A stretch of DNA of 21,832 bases, taken from the IMG/VR virus record IMGVR_UViG_3300025132_000359, positions 1 to 21,832 of that record; one strand, written 5' to 3'. A program made the translations under genes and the position numbers. Positions 1-5,952 of this stretch are shown here, one piece after another. The DNA is from a virus. The notes beneath the pieces are model-generated. The model had not been told where the DNA came from. It saw only the letters and a list, made by a program, of their open reading frames with translations, and did no database searches. The stretch's first letter is position 1. Each line of letters begins with the position of its first letter.

Positions 1-142
1 ATAATAAAATATTCCTTGTAGTCCTTCCTTTGTCTGCTTCGTAAGCTTTAAAATTCTTAGTAATTAATTCTTCCTTTAACTTTCTAGCTTCATTTTCATC
101 ATTAATTCTGGCTCTATTTATAAAAGCGTCAGGACTGGACAT
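1..142 (-). CDS. hypothetical protein, partial (runs off the left edge)
   Basis: An open frame starts with ATG at 142 and stays open leftward to the window edge, giving 47 residues that begin MSSPDAFINRARINDENEAR. The visible part is hydrophilic and rich in Lys and Glu, and looks helical. It starts 28 nt after the stop of the upstream leftward gene and continues the leftward series. I see no clear Shine-Dalgarno sequence. The C-terminus lies outside the window. I do not recognise a family. Confidence 0.55.
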   Translation of the reverse strand, partial: MSSPDAFINRARINDENEARKLKEELITKNFKAYEADKGRTTRNILL

Positions 143-170
143 TTTTATATTACCAATAATAATATAAAAA

Positions 171-944
171 TTAAATTATAGGAATTAATGAAGCATGTCC
201 GCCATCAGAATAATTAAAAATTTCTAGAGGAACATTGCCGTCTATTATATATTTTCTCGTAATAGAAATCTTGTCGCCTGTTTTGCTATAAATTAAATAA
301 GAAAATTCTTTTTCCATCTTGAAAGATATTTTATTTTTAATTAAGAAATCTAAACATTCTTCTTCATTCTTAAAATATAATTTTCTATCCATTACAGAAT
401 AAATATATTCTTTTAGTTTTTCAAAAGTCCAACCAAAATTATATCTTTTATAATATATTTTAATAACAAACCATAGATTTTTAAGTGTATATTCGTAAGG
501 AATACTATCTTTGAACATTTGATTTAATTTACAACAAACTAGAGAAACGATTAAAGAATCATCTTTATTATTTTGAACGATATAAATTTTATCGGTTGTA
601 TCATTTTTCCAAACAAAAGGAGTTTTATAACAAATAGACTCGTCAGAAATCACGTTAATTTTAATATTTTTATTGATAATATTATTCTTCCAATAATCAA
701 AATCTGAAGAAATTAATACTTTATTAAATTGATATTTTTGAAAATCTTCTTCATTACCAATGATCCAGTTATGAGCTTTGAGTTTGGCAATAGAATTTTT
801 ACGATCCAGATGAATGATTTGGGTATCTTCTAAAGCGTTAATAATTACAGAACGCCACAACCTCTCTTCTGGTAATAAATTTTTATGAGCTAACGCTTCC
901 GTGGCTATCTCATAATGTATGTTTGTTTCGTAAGGTTCTGCCAT
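171..944 (-). CDS. phage hypothetical protein, 257 aa
   Basis: The preferred start is ATG at 944, whose A is shared with the TGA stop of the upstream gene. A TTG at 947 could add one residue. Residues about 25-65 (ERLWRSVIINALEDTQ, then KLKAHNWIIGNEEDF) resemble, from memory, a common phage protein pattern of the type 'LWRxVLxxALEDA...A..WI....DF..VC' of unknown function. The rest, an AT-rich-coded region with many Asn, Lys and Ile, matches nothing I recognise. No membrane segment or signal peptide is visible. It is the largest gene of the left-arm leftward operon. The function is unknown. Confidence is in the gene, not in a role. Confidence 0.75.
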   Translation of the reverse strand: MAEPYETNIHYEIATEALAHKNLLPEERLWRSVIINALEDTQIIHLDRKNSIAKLKAHNWIIGNEEDFQKYQFNKVLISSDFDYWKNNIINKNIKINVISDESICYKTPFVWKNDTTDKIYIVQNNKDDSLIVSLVCCKLNQMFKDSIPYEYTLKNLWFVIKIYYKRYNFGWTFEKLKEYIYSVMDRKLYFKNEEECLDFLIKNKISFKMEKEFSYLIYSKTGDKISITRKYIIDGNVPLEIFNYSDGGHASLIPII

Positions 945-1168
945 CAATGTCCATATATCTTAATCAAATGTGATAAGGTTTCCTCATACAGTTGAATGAT
1001 ATATGATTCAGCTTCTTGGTCAACATAAAACGCATAATCTTTGTAAATGTTATCTAGCATATGCATTCTTTCCACTCCGTTTAATGACTCAGGGTCTACC
1101 AATTCAGTAACAAAGACGCTGTGGTCTTTGCCGAATAGATCTTCCCAAATTGATTTTTTGTTAGCCAT
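944..1168 (-). CDS. small hypothetical protein, 74 aa
   Basis: ATG at 1168 begins MANKKSIWEDLFGKD. The stop overlaps the next leftward start by one base (TGATG), which suggests translational coupling. The protein is acidic and probably helical, with the C-terminal half (DQEAESYIIQLYEETLSHLIK) amphipathic. There are no cysteines and no membrane segment. I do not recognise a family. About 44 nt separate it from the stop of the gene upstream, the widest gap in this part of the operon. Confidence 0.7.
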   Translation of the reverse strand: MANKKSIWEDLFGKDHSVFVTELVDPESLNGVERMHMLDNIYKDYAFYVDQEAESYIIQLYEETLSHLIKIYGH

Positions 1169-1212
1169 ACTTAATTGTAGGCATACTGATATTAAACTAC
1201 AAGACTTGACAT

Positions 1213-1515
1213 TTAGTTATTTTCTTCTTCATCTACTAAATATGATACATCTGTACCCTGTTGTTGAAAGTATAAATCCTCAAGTGCTTTTTTATGGTCA
1301 TTATCTAATCTAGAAATAATAGCATTATGTAAATCAAAATCAGGGCAATGGGCTAATATTTTTAATAATGTACCCATTCTCATCCAACCACCTTTATTTA
1401 ATTCGGTTTGCGTGTTATGTGGTATACCAGAAAGTTTGGTTAATAATGCTGCAGTTATCTGATGTTTTTTCTTATAGCGTCCAAGATAACCTTTTTTAAT
1501 TTTTATTTGATGCAT
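1213..1515 (-). CDS. small hypothetical protein, 100 aa, possible helix-turn-helix-like
   Basis: Three in-frame starts exist (1530, 1521, 1515). I choose ATG 1515 because GAGG lies about 8 nt before it, inside an ATGAGG box that recurs in this phage. The frame then overlaps the previous gene's end by 20 nt. The N-terminal part is basic: MHQIKIKKGYLGRYKKKHQI, then TAALLTKLSGIPHNTQTELNKGGW. The alternation of an 'AALLTKLSGIP' helix with a turn and a second helix could be a helix-turn-helix, but I cannot assign a family. The C-terminus SYLVDEEENN nearly repeats the C-terminal tail of the neighbouring zinc-finger protein. Confidence 0.65.
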   Translation of the reverse strand: MHQIKIKKGYLGRYKKKHQITAALLTKLSGIPHNTQTELNKGGWMRMGTLLKILAHCPDFDLHNAIISRLDNDHKKALEDLYFQQQGTDVSYLVDEEENN

Positions 1516-1717
1516 TCTCATCGTCCTCATCTACTAAATACGAACCTGTGTGGCCAGTCCCTTGGCACACGGTACATCGCTCACGGACCTTGACTATTTT
1601 GGTAGGTTTGGCATCTCTGCCTTGGAACTGTATTACATTGTTTTTAAGTTCATAGTCAAAGAAACCGTTGCCGTTACACTTCTCACAGATAATAAATTTT
1701 TTAATCTTGTTTGACAT
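1496..1717 (-). CDS. DnaJ-type zinc-finger mini-protein, 73 aa
   Basis: The protein carries two CxxCxGxG motifs, CEKCNGNG at residues 11-18 and CTVCQGTG at 48-55. This is the pair that forms one zinc centre in the cysteine-rich domain of DnaJ and in many small phage and bacterial proteins. There is no J-domain and no second zinc centre, so it is not a DnaJ co-chaperone but a stand-alone zinc-binding protein. The 29 residues between the motifs are mostly basic and polar. The C-terminal tail YLVDEDDENASNKN is acidic. The start at 1717 has only a weak ribosome site and overlaps the upstream 47-codon gene by 17 nt. RNA/DNA or protein binding is inferred only. Confidence 0.8.
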   Translation of the reverse strand: MSNKIKKFIICEKCNGNGFFDYELKNNVIQFQGRDAKPTKIVKVRERCTVCQGTGHTGSYLVDEDDENASNKN

Positions 1718-1844
1718 TGGGTTTATTTAGTTCCTTTTTTAACCCGGTCTCATCATATAACTCTTTTAACAATTCATTGGCCAACTCTTGGTCGTCCATA
1801 TCAACATAAGTTTCTTCTATCTTTTGTTCTTCGTAATCACTCAT
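1701..1844 (-). CDS. very small acidic protein, 47 aa
   Basis: The gene starts at ATG 1844, has GAGGA 7 nt upstream, overlaps the preceding stop by 4 nt (ATGA), and ends TAA at 1701-1703. The product begins MSDYEEQKIEETYVDMDD and continues as a predicted helix (QELANELLKELYDETG). It is strongly acidic until the last residues. It fills an otherwise empty 120-nt gap in a tightly packed operon, and its ribosome site and coupling are good, so I consider it real. The function is unknown. Confidence 0.7.
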   Translation of the reverse strand: MSDYEEQKIEETYVDMDDQELANELLKELYDETGLKKELNKPNVKQD

Positions 1845-2038
1845 AACAAATCCTCAAAGTAAGTTATTTTAACTCTTAGTTTATCGAGTTCATCTTTCGA
1901 TGCCCATTGTATTTTATCTTCTTCCCTATGACTTGCCAAAGTATTAATTAAAAGCACTAAAGCCTCTTTGGTGTGGTCAGGTAGTTCATTGTAACGATGT
2001 AACTCGTGCCAATTTAGTGGTTGCGTTAATTTATCCAT
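1841..2038 (-). CDS. small hypothetical protein, 65 aa
   Basis: ATG at 2038 begins MDKLTQPLNWHELHRYNELP. The sequence HTKEALVLLINTLASHREED suggests one central helix. The frame overlaps the upstream stop by 8 nt and the downstream start by 4 nt, so translation is probably coupled on both sides. No motif that I recognise is present. Confidence 0.7.
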   Translation of the reverse strand: MDKLTQPLNWHELHRYNELPDHTKEALVLLINTLASHREEDKIQWASKDELDKLRVKITYFEDLL

Positions 2039-2207
2039 TGTACTCGTCCTCCCTTGCGACTATCCTTTTTGTTGCTATATCCTCTAATACAGAATTAATA
2101 TCGATTAAAGTATTATCAGATGTTATATATCGTATCAATTCATCTACTGACATTTCATGCTGTAGTTCTTCTACTTCATATCTTATTATACTACTATGTA
2201 TATCCAT
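2031..2207 (-). CDS. small hypothetical protein, 58 aa
   Basis: I use ATG 2207 rather than the in-frame ATG 2222, because the earlier ATG is itself part of an ATGAGGA ribosome-binding box 15 nt upstream. With this start the gene begins one base after the preceding TAA. The product (MDIHSSIIRYEVEELQHEMS) is helical and acidic. No family is recognised. Confidence 0.7.
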   Translation of the reverse strand: MDIHSSIIRYEVEELQHEMSVDELIRYITSDNTLIDINSVLEDIATKRIVAREDEYNG

Positions 2208-2208
2208 T

Positions 2209-2457
2209 TTATTTGTCCTCATCGGTTAGTTGTTTGCTTAATTGATTGTGTTCTTGGTTTAGTTGTTCTATGTCTATGCCTATTTCTTTATCAGTTTCTA
2301 ATCGTATAAAGTTGTGTTGCGTTTGATTTAACTCTTTGTGTTTTTTAAAGTAAGTGGCGTACCAAGCCATAATTCTCTGACAGGTCATGGCATATTCCCC
2401 AATACCTTGTATGCCCTTGTTTAGATCTATCAGTCTTTTCTCATCTATATCAGTCAT
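2209..2457 (-). CDS. small hypothetical protein, 82 aa
   Basis: The ATG at 2457 shares its A with the upstream stop (TAATG). The product is hydrophilic and largely helical, with a central YAMTCQRIMAWYATYFKKHKE stretch (aromatic and basic) and a Gln/Glu/Asn-rich C-terminal half that could form a coiled coil. No known motif is visible. It is a member of the left-arm operon. Confidence 0.7.
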   Translation of the reverse strand: MTDIDEKRLIDLNKGIQGIGEYAMTCQRIMAWYATYFKKHKELNQTQHNFIRLETDKEIGIDIEQLNQEHNQLSKQLTDEDK

Positions 2458-2777
2458 TAGTGTATTTCCTCCTTCTTTGGTTTGTCATTTAGTAAAGATA
2501 AAAACTCAACCAGATCAGGATTTATCTGCGTGATTGAGTTCTGCTCGTTATATAGAGTCTTCAACGTTTTGTTGTTGACTCGTTCAGCAAAGGTTACTGC
2601 TTTATCGATATGCACTTTATCAAGATAGTTTAGTTTAACCTGGAGATGAAAACTTAATAGCATCGACTCATAGTGATGAATGATGCTAATTAAATTTAAT
2701 ACCTCATCTCGAGACTGTGCTAACTCCTCTCGTAAATTGTCTACCAATTCAGCAAAACCATCTGGTTCTTTGATCAT
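2457..2777 (-). CDS. hypothetical protein, 106 aa, coiled-coil N-terminal half
   Basis: ATG 2777 begins MIKEPDGFAELVDNLREEL. Residues about 8-50 have heptad-like hydrophobic spacing (LVDNLREELAQSRDEVLNLI), which suggests a coiled coil. The C-terminal part is polar and ends KPKKEEIH. It begins 4 nt after the stop of the ribbon-helix-helix gene. The function is unknown. Confidence 0.7.
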   Translation of the reverse strand: MIKEPDGFAELVDNLREELAQSRDEVLNLISIIHHYESMLLSFHLQVKLNYLDKVHIDKAVTFAERVNNKTLKTLYNEQNSITQINPDLVEFLSLLNDKPKKEEIH

Positions 2778-2781
2778 TGGT

Positions 2782-3000
2782 TTAGTCCCTTTCGTAGTTG
2801 TTTAAAAATGTTTTGAGTTCATCGACGGTCATGTCCATGTCTTTCGCTACGTTCTCCTGATAACCACGCATCATGACGGCTACCATTTCACCGGCAGTAC
2901 GATGCTCATAATTTGCCAATAAGTTTAAGCTATCCATCACGCCTCTTCGGATTGCCATGGTAGTCCATTTTGTTACTTCCTTTTCTTGGTTTAGTTTCAT
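2782..3000 (-). CDS. ribbon-helix-helix (CopG/Arc-type) DNA-binding protein, 72 aa
   Basis: The residue pattern fits the RHH fold. A strand (TKWTTMAIRR, about residues 10-19) is followed by helix A (GVMDSLNLLANYEH), a turn with Arg-Thr, and helix B (TAGEMVAVMMRGYQEN). The C-terminal helix (MTVDELKTFLNNYE) is separate. Proteins of this fold dimerise and bind operators as repressors, often of their own operon or as antitoxins. No toxin-like partner is obvious nearby, so a phage regulator is more likely. The start at 3000 has GGAGT at a good distance. The assignment rests on pattern only. Confidence 0.65.
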   Translation of the reverse strand: MKLNQEKEVTKWTTMAIRRGVMDSLNLLANYEHRTAGEMVAVMMRGYQENVAKDMDMTVDELKTFLNNYERD

Positions 3001-3009
3001 AATTACTCC

Positions 3010-3159
3010 TTATGTTTCTGAATGATCCTCATAGAGAGGTGCAGAGTCTTGCTCTAAGCACTCTCGTGCATAGTTGGCCGCCTCTTCCTCAGACATACCC
3101 ATGTCTAAACCCTCTTCGTATTTGTACTCTAAATATTGATCGTTTATTTCATTACTCAT
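3010..3159 (-). CDS. very small acidic protein, 49 aa
   Basis: The open frame extends to 3279, but I choose ATG 3159. It is preceded by AGAGAGGTGCAAG (a strong ribosome site), and the upstream extension overlaps another gene. The product MSNEINDQYLEYKYEEGLDM ends EDHSET and is strongly acidic. The segment MSEEEAANYARECLEQDS looks like a helix. The overlap with the previous gene is 8 nt. The function is unknown. Confidence 0.65.
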   Translation of the reverse strand: MSNEINDQYLEYKYEEGLDMGMSEEEAANYARECLEQDSAPLYEDHSET

Positions 3160-3343
3160 CTTGCACCTCTCTTTGCTCTTCAATTGAATTAATAATTTCA
3201 CGGTAAGTATCCTTTTGTTGACTATCCCATTCACATAAGGGTTCAACTTTATTGGCTTTTCGCATGGCATCTTTTTCACTATCCGCCATGATACTTTTTT
3301 GCACTCGGTAAGAATAAGTGCCTTTAACCAGATATTTCCTCAC
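3152..3343 (-). CDS. small protein, 63 aa, DpnD/PcfM-like fold suspected, GTG start
   Basis: The best start is GTG 3343, six bases after a perfect AGGAGG. The in-frame ATG 3358 lies inside the ribosome-binding box and is unlikely. The sequence (V)RKYLVKGTYSYRVQKSIMAD followed by SEKDAMRKAN has the strand-strand-helix pattern of small phage proteins of the DpnD/PcfM-like type ('xYxVxxxxxYxVxVxADSxEEAxxxA'). The family call is from memory and tentative. It overlaps the upstream gene by 20 nt and the downstream one by 8 nt. The function of such proteins is not established. Confidence 0.65.
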   Translation of the reverse strand: MRKYLVKGTYSYRVQKSIMADSEKDAMRKANKVEPLCEWDSQQKDTYREIINSIEEQREVQDE

Positions 3344-3524
3344 CTTGCACCTCCTCATCTAATATTTCATAATAAGTTTCGCCATAGTCTTTGCCATGTA
3401 TCCACTCTGCATTGTCATAAATACCAATACCATTAGTGTACATTTCGTCTAGTTCAGTTTCATCTTTGACTTCAACATCAGCATACTCGGTATAATTTAC
3501 ATGATTAATTATTCTAACTTTCAT
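3324..3524 (-). CDS. small hypothetical protein, 66 aa; first gene of the left-arm operon
   Basis: The frame extends to 3605, but ATG 3524 (MKVRIINHVNYTEYADVEVK) is preferred. An AGGA lies about 10 nt upstream, and the extension reads through what looks like promoter and leader DNA. The N-terminus looks like a beta hairpin, and the middle (NAEWIHGKDYGETYYEILDE) is acidic and aromatic. It would be the first gene transcribed from the leftward promoter at 3620-3648. No family is recognised. Confidence 0.65.
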   Translation of the reverse strand: MKVRIINHVNYTEYADVEVKDETELDEMYTNGIGIYDNAEWIHGKDYGETYYEILDEEVQGEEISG

Positions 3525-3619
3525 TTTCCATAGTTCCTGGGATCTCTCTCGGTGGTTTAAATTAAGAGGTTGAGCTGGAGACAACAATGAGAATACTCTA
3601 CCCAACCCCCATAGGATAT

Positions 3620-3648
3620 ATGATAAGGTATAGTGAGTTATAATGCAA
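3620..3648 (-). promoter_or_regulatory. sigma70-like promoter of the leftward left-arm operon
   Basis: Read on the minus strand, TTGCAT (3648-3643) is followed after 17 nt by TATCAT (3625-3620), close to the sigma70 consensus. The expected start of transcription is near 3613, about 90 nt before the first ORF at 3524. Inside the spacer is ACTCACTATA (3638-3629), identical to the core of the T7 RNA polymerase promoter. Either or both could be functional. Confidence 0.5.
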
Positions 3649-3692
3649 GTATAATATTCAATAGGTAGAGAGCCACTAAATGGGGTAAACCG

Positions 3693-4538
3693 ATGAGGAA
3701 GTTTATTTTAGCAGCCCCCATTACTTTAACGATAAGAGATTCATCAATGAAAATGAATATCCACAGCAAAGTAACATATTGCCCCCAGAAAGACCACCAC
3801 TTTATGCTTGAAATGGCCTTGGGTGGACTTTATAATCAGACTAACAGCAACCAAATAAGGGATTGTACCTTGGATAAGGATTATCAGATATTAAAAAAAG
3901 TACCCAGACGCACTAAGTCGGGGGATAAAACCGTACATCTGAGTGATGAGTTCTTGTTGAACTGGCGAGTGAATATGTCTGGTCGACGTAGTTTTTATCT
4001 CAGAGACGATCAAGTGCATTGTTTGTTGGTCAATTACTCTAGAAAGGGTTCACATTCGTTTGGGTATGATTACCGTAAGGGCAAGGTCCATAAGTCAAAA
4101 GTCTTTGGGTATTTTCCGAATATGACGGTTGATGATGCACGGCTCAGGGCCATTGAGATAGAGAAAGAATGTATCCAGGGAGATAAAGATTACGATGAAT
4201 TGTTTGAAATTCACCGGTTGCCCTTGTTTTTGTACTTTTTGATGACCGATGAGGGTGAGATTAAAATTGGACACTCAACAGATGTGTGGAACAGGATTAA
4301 TTCTTTGGTAACCACGCAACGTGGGGTAACCCTTTTGGGACTCCGAGAAGAGTCGAAATTTGTTGATGAACGGAAATTGCACTATTTATTTCGTGCTTTT
4401 CGGATTAAAGGGGGTGAATATTTCCAGAAAAATGACTTTTTGTTGGAATTAATTGCTCGTTTTTGCGTGTATCGGGACTCAGATGTGCAAATTGCACGGC
4501 TCATGGGTCAATTTGACACAGAAATTTACCCAAAATGA
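3693..4538 (+). CDS. integrase arm-domain (DUF4102-like) / GIY-YIG MUG113-type nuclease fusion, 281 aa
   Basis: Two regions are recognisable. Residues about 115-165 (GYDYRKGKVHKSKVFGYFPN, then MTVDDARLRAIEIEKE) match the arm-type DNA-binding domain at the N-terminus of tyrosine integrases ('LGxYPxLSLxxARxRA'). Residues about 178-255 match the MUG113/T5orf172 branch of GIY-YIG nucleases: LYFLMTD at 180-186, IKIGHSTDVWNRINSL at 190-205 with Arg201 in the catalytic Arg position, then ERKLHYLFRAF (226-236) and GEYF. No integrase catalytic domain (R..HxxR..Y) follows, so it is not a recombinase. The N-terminal 110 residues are unassigned. It is divergent from the leftward operon and lies just before the TAGGAA repeats. 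A DNA-binding endonuclease role is inferred. Confidence 0.65.
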   Translation: MRKFILAAPITLTIRDSSMKMNIHSKVTYCPQKDHHFMLEMALGGLYNQTNSNQIRDCTLDKDYQILKKVPRRTKSGDKTVHLSDEFLLNWRVNMSGRRSFYLRDDQVHCLLVNYSRKGSHSFGYDYRKGKVHKSKVFGYFPNMTVDDARLRAIEIEKECIQGDKDYDELFEIHRLPLFLYFLMTDEGEIKIGHSTDVWNRINSLVTTQRGVTLLGLREESKFVDERKLHYLFRAFRIKGGEYFQKNDFLLELIARFCVYRDSDVQIARLMGQFDTEIYPK

Positions 4539-4835
4539 TGGTTTTTTCCCATTTTCTACTATGCAGCTCCTTAGAAAAACTTTTTTTAAAAACACTTTGC
4601 AGAATAGACAAATATTTTAGGAAACTAGGAAAAATAGCATAAGAATAGGCTTTTAAGGATTTACTACTGGGAAAATTTTAGGAATTATTCCTAGTTTTTA
4701 GGAAAAATAGCTAAATAAAGCAAAAAACCGACTAAAAAAATAGATTTTTTTTATTTTTTTTTATATTTCTAAGGGTGTGCATAGTAGTTTTAGGACAAAA
4801 TTTGCTATTTTAAGTTAATTTTATATAATATTTTT
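4539..4835. repeat. AT-rich intergenic region with TAGGAA repeats; candidate origin or recognition site
   Basis: This is a gene-free stretch of about 300 bp. TAGGAA occurs at 4618, 4626, 4679 and 4699, its reverse complement at 4688-4693, and TAGGAC at 4791. The copies at 4626 and 4699 extend to the same 13-mer TAGGAAAAATAGC. The pair at 4679-4693 forms a perfect dyad (TAGGAA-tta-TTCCTA). The repeats are followed by an almost pure A/T run at 4730-4770 with long T tracts. Iterons beside an AT-rich element suggest a replication origin. The position just before terS also suggests a packaging-recognition site or an operator. No experiment or homology backs any of these. Confidence 0.5.
4802..4829 (+). 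promoter_or_regulatory. candidate promoter of terS giving a leaderless mRNA
   Basis: TTGCTA (4802-4807) and a perfect TATAAT (4824-4829) are separated by 16 nt. Transcription would then start at about 4836, the A of the terS ATG. No Shine-Dalgarno sequence is present before that ATG, which fits a leaderless message. AT-richness makes chance matches to TATAAT common here. Confidence 0.35.
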
Positions 4836-5336
4836 ATGGGATCACACAAACCAATAGCATTACGGACAGAAAAAGACCTAACTTCTAAGCAAAAGAAGTT
4901 TTTATCTCTACTTGTTAAGAACTGGGGCATGATAAGTCAGACTGAGGCAGCTTTGAAAGCCGGATATGGTAAAAATGAAAGATCTGCTGCTGTAATGGCA
5001 AGTAAAATGTTAGACCAGAATAAAAATCCACATATTGCTAGAGTTTTAGAAAAAATGTTAGCTAAAGAAGCTGAGAAATATGAAAAAGATAAGTTAAGAC
5101 GTTATAAAACATTTGAAAGATTAAGAGATGGGGCAGAAGATAAAGGTCAGTTTACAGCTTCAATTAATGCAGAGTATCGTTCAGGTCAATTAGCCGGATT
5201 GTTTGTCGATAAAAAAGAAATACAACATTCAACATTAGAAGGTATGACTAGAGAACAGCTAGAAGAAAGATTAAAAGACCTAGAAAACAAAATTGGTGCA
5301 AATACTATTATTGTTGAAGGTGAAGTTAAAAGTTAA
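4836..5336 (+). CDS. terS: terminase small subunit
   Basis: The 166-aa protein has the usual layout of phage small terminases. An N-terminal DNA-binding helix-turn-helix segment covers residues about 15-72 (LTSKQKKFLSLLVKNWG, then SQTEAALKAGYG, then SAAVMASKMLDQNKNPHIARV). A helical oligomerisation region with KYEKDKLRRYKTFERLRDGA follows, and the acidic, helical C-terminus is EGMTREQLEERLKDLENKIG. Small terminases form rings that recognise the concatemer and hand it to TerL for packaging. No ribosome site precedes the ATG at 4836, and a TATAAT lies 7 nt upstream. Unusually, terL is not next to it but about 4 kb downstream. The gene ends 4 nt into a convergent leftward gene. Confidence 0.8.
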   Translation: MGSHKPIALRTEKDLTSKQKKFLSLLVKNWGMISQTEAALKAGYGKNERSAAVMASKMLDQNKNPHIARVLEKMLAKEAEKYEKDKLRRYKTFERLRDGAEDKGQFTASINAEYRSGQLAGLFVDKKEIQHSTLEGMTREQLEERLKDLENKIGANTIIVEGEVKS

Positions 5337-5590
5337 TCTTGTATTTCAAGTTCATACATTTCCGTAATACATGATTTGAGGATTAAATCTAAACCACCCC
5401 AACCACCATCTGAGGTATAAGTATTACATAGTTTTACACATTCTTTATCTTGATGAATTAGATAACCAATACTATAAGCCAAAACGTGCTTTTCCTTAGT
5501 TACCTCTTCTACACTTTTCCAAGAGCTATCACCAGTATGATCTTTCCAGATAATAATATATAGCGGAAAATTAGGTTTATTCGTTTTCAT
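5333..5590 (-). CDS. small hypothetical protein, 85 aa
   Basis: I choose ATG 5590 over TTG 5596. It overlaps the upstream stop by 14 nt and ends tail-to-tail with terS, with 4 nt shared. The product has an N-terminal strand-like KPNFPLYIIIWKDHTGDSSW and a glycine-rich SDGGWGGLDLILKS segment. No family is recognised. With the next gene it forms a two-gene leftward unit inserted between terS and the nuclease gene. Confidence 0.65.
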   Translation of the reverse strand: MKTNKPNFPLYIIIWKDHTGDSSWKSVEEVTKEKHVLAYSIGYLIHQDKECVKLCNTYTSDGGWGGLDLILKSCITEMYELEIQD

Positions 5591-5894
5591 CTTCAACTAC
5601 AATTTTTGTATTTTCTGCAAACATTATTCTTTTAATGATTTCTATATTTCTTACGATATCTTTTGGGTGTACTTCAATATGAGTTATACCATTTTCTTCG
5701 TGATGTATTATTTCAGGGTGTTCTTTGTCTAATAGTTTTTTGGTGTAAGCTGTGTAAAATGCATTTTCAATTATTTTTTTAATTGACCTATCTAATCCTA
5801 AATAAAAATAAATAAATTTAGCGTCATCTTGTTGATCAGAAATATCAAAAAGAGAAACTGTCAAATTACCATCTTTATCTATCGTTTGTTTCAT
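5577..5894 (-). CDS. hypothetical protein, 105 aa
   Basis: The open frame reaches 5990, but ATG 5894 (MKQTIDKDGNLTVSLFDISD) is preferred, since the extension runs across the start of the divergent nuclease gene. GGTG lies about 8 nt upstream. The N-terminus looks like strands, the middle a helix (DRSIKKIIENAFYTAYTKKLL), and the C-terminus is acidic (VVEDENE). It overlaps the next gene by 14 nt. No family is recognised. Confidence 0.65.
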   Translation of the reverse strand: MKQTIDKDGNLTVSLFDISDQQDDAKFIYFYLGLDRSIKKIIENAFYTAYTKKLLDKEHPEIIHHEENGITHIEVHPKDIVRNIEIIKRIMFAENTKIVVEDENE

Positions 5895-5952
5895 ACTTAA
5901 ACACCACAAAAAATGTCTTTTGTTAACAACTATGGTATCTTTTGAGCATAAA

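Noticed and set aside
2017-2229. Plus-strand 70-aa hydrophobic frame within the left operon (also 1047-1313, 3012-3206, 6742-6963 and 6997-7191)
   Set aside because: These are complements of good leftward genes with ribosome sites. Hydrophobic content comes from reading Glu/Asp/Lys/Asn codons backwards.
3693-4538. Phage integrase and hence a temperate lifestyle
   Set aside because: Only the arm-type segment is present. There is no catalytic Arg-His-x-x-Arg-Tyr set, and no attachment site was seen.
4618-4711. CRISPR-like array in the TAGGAA repeats
   Set aside because: The repeats are 6-13 bp, unevenly spaced and partly inverted. No repeat-spacer pattern or cas gene is present.
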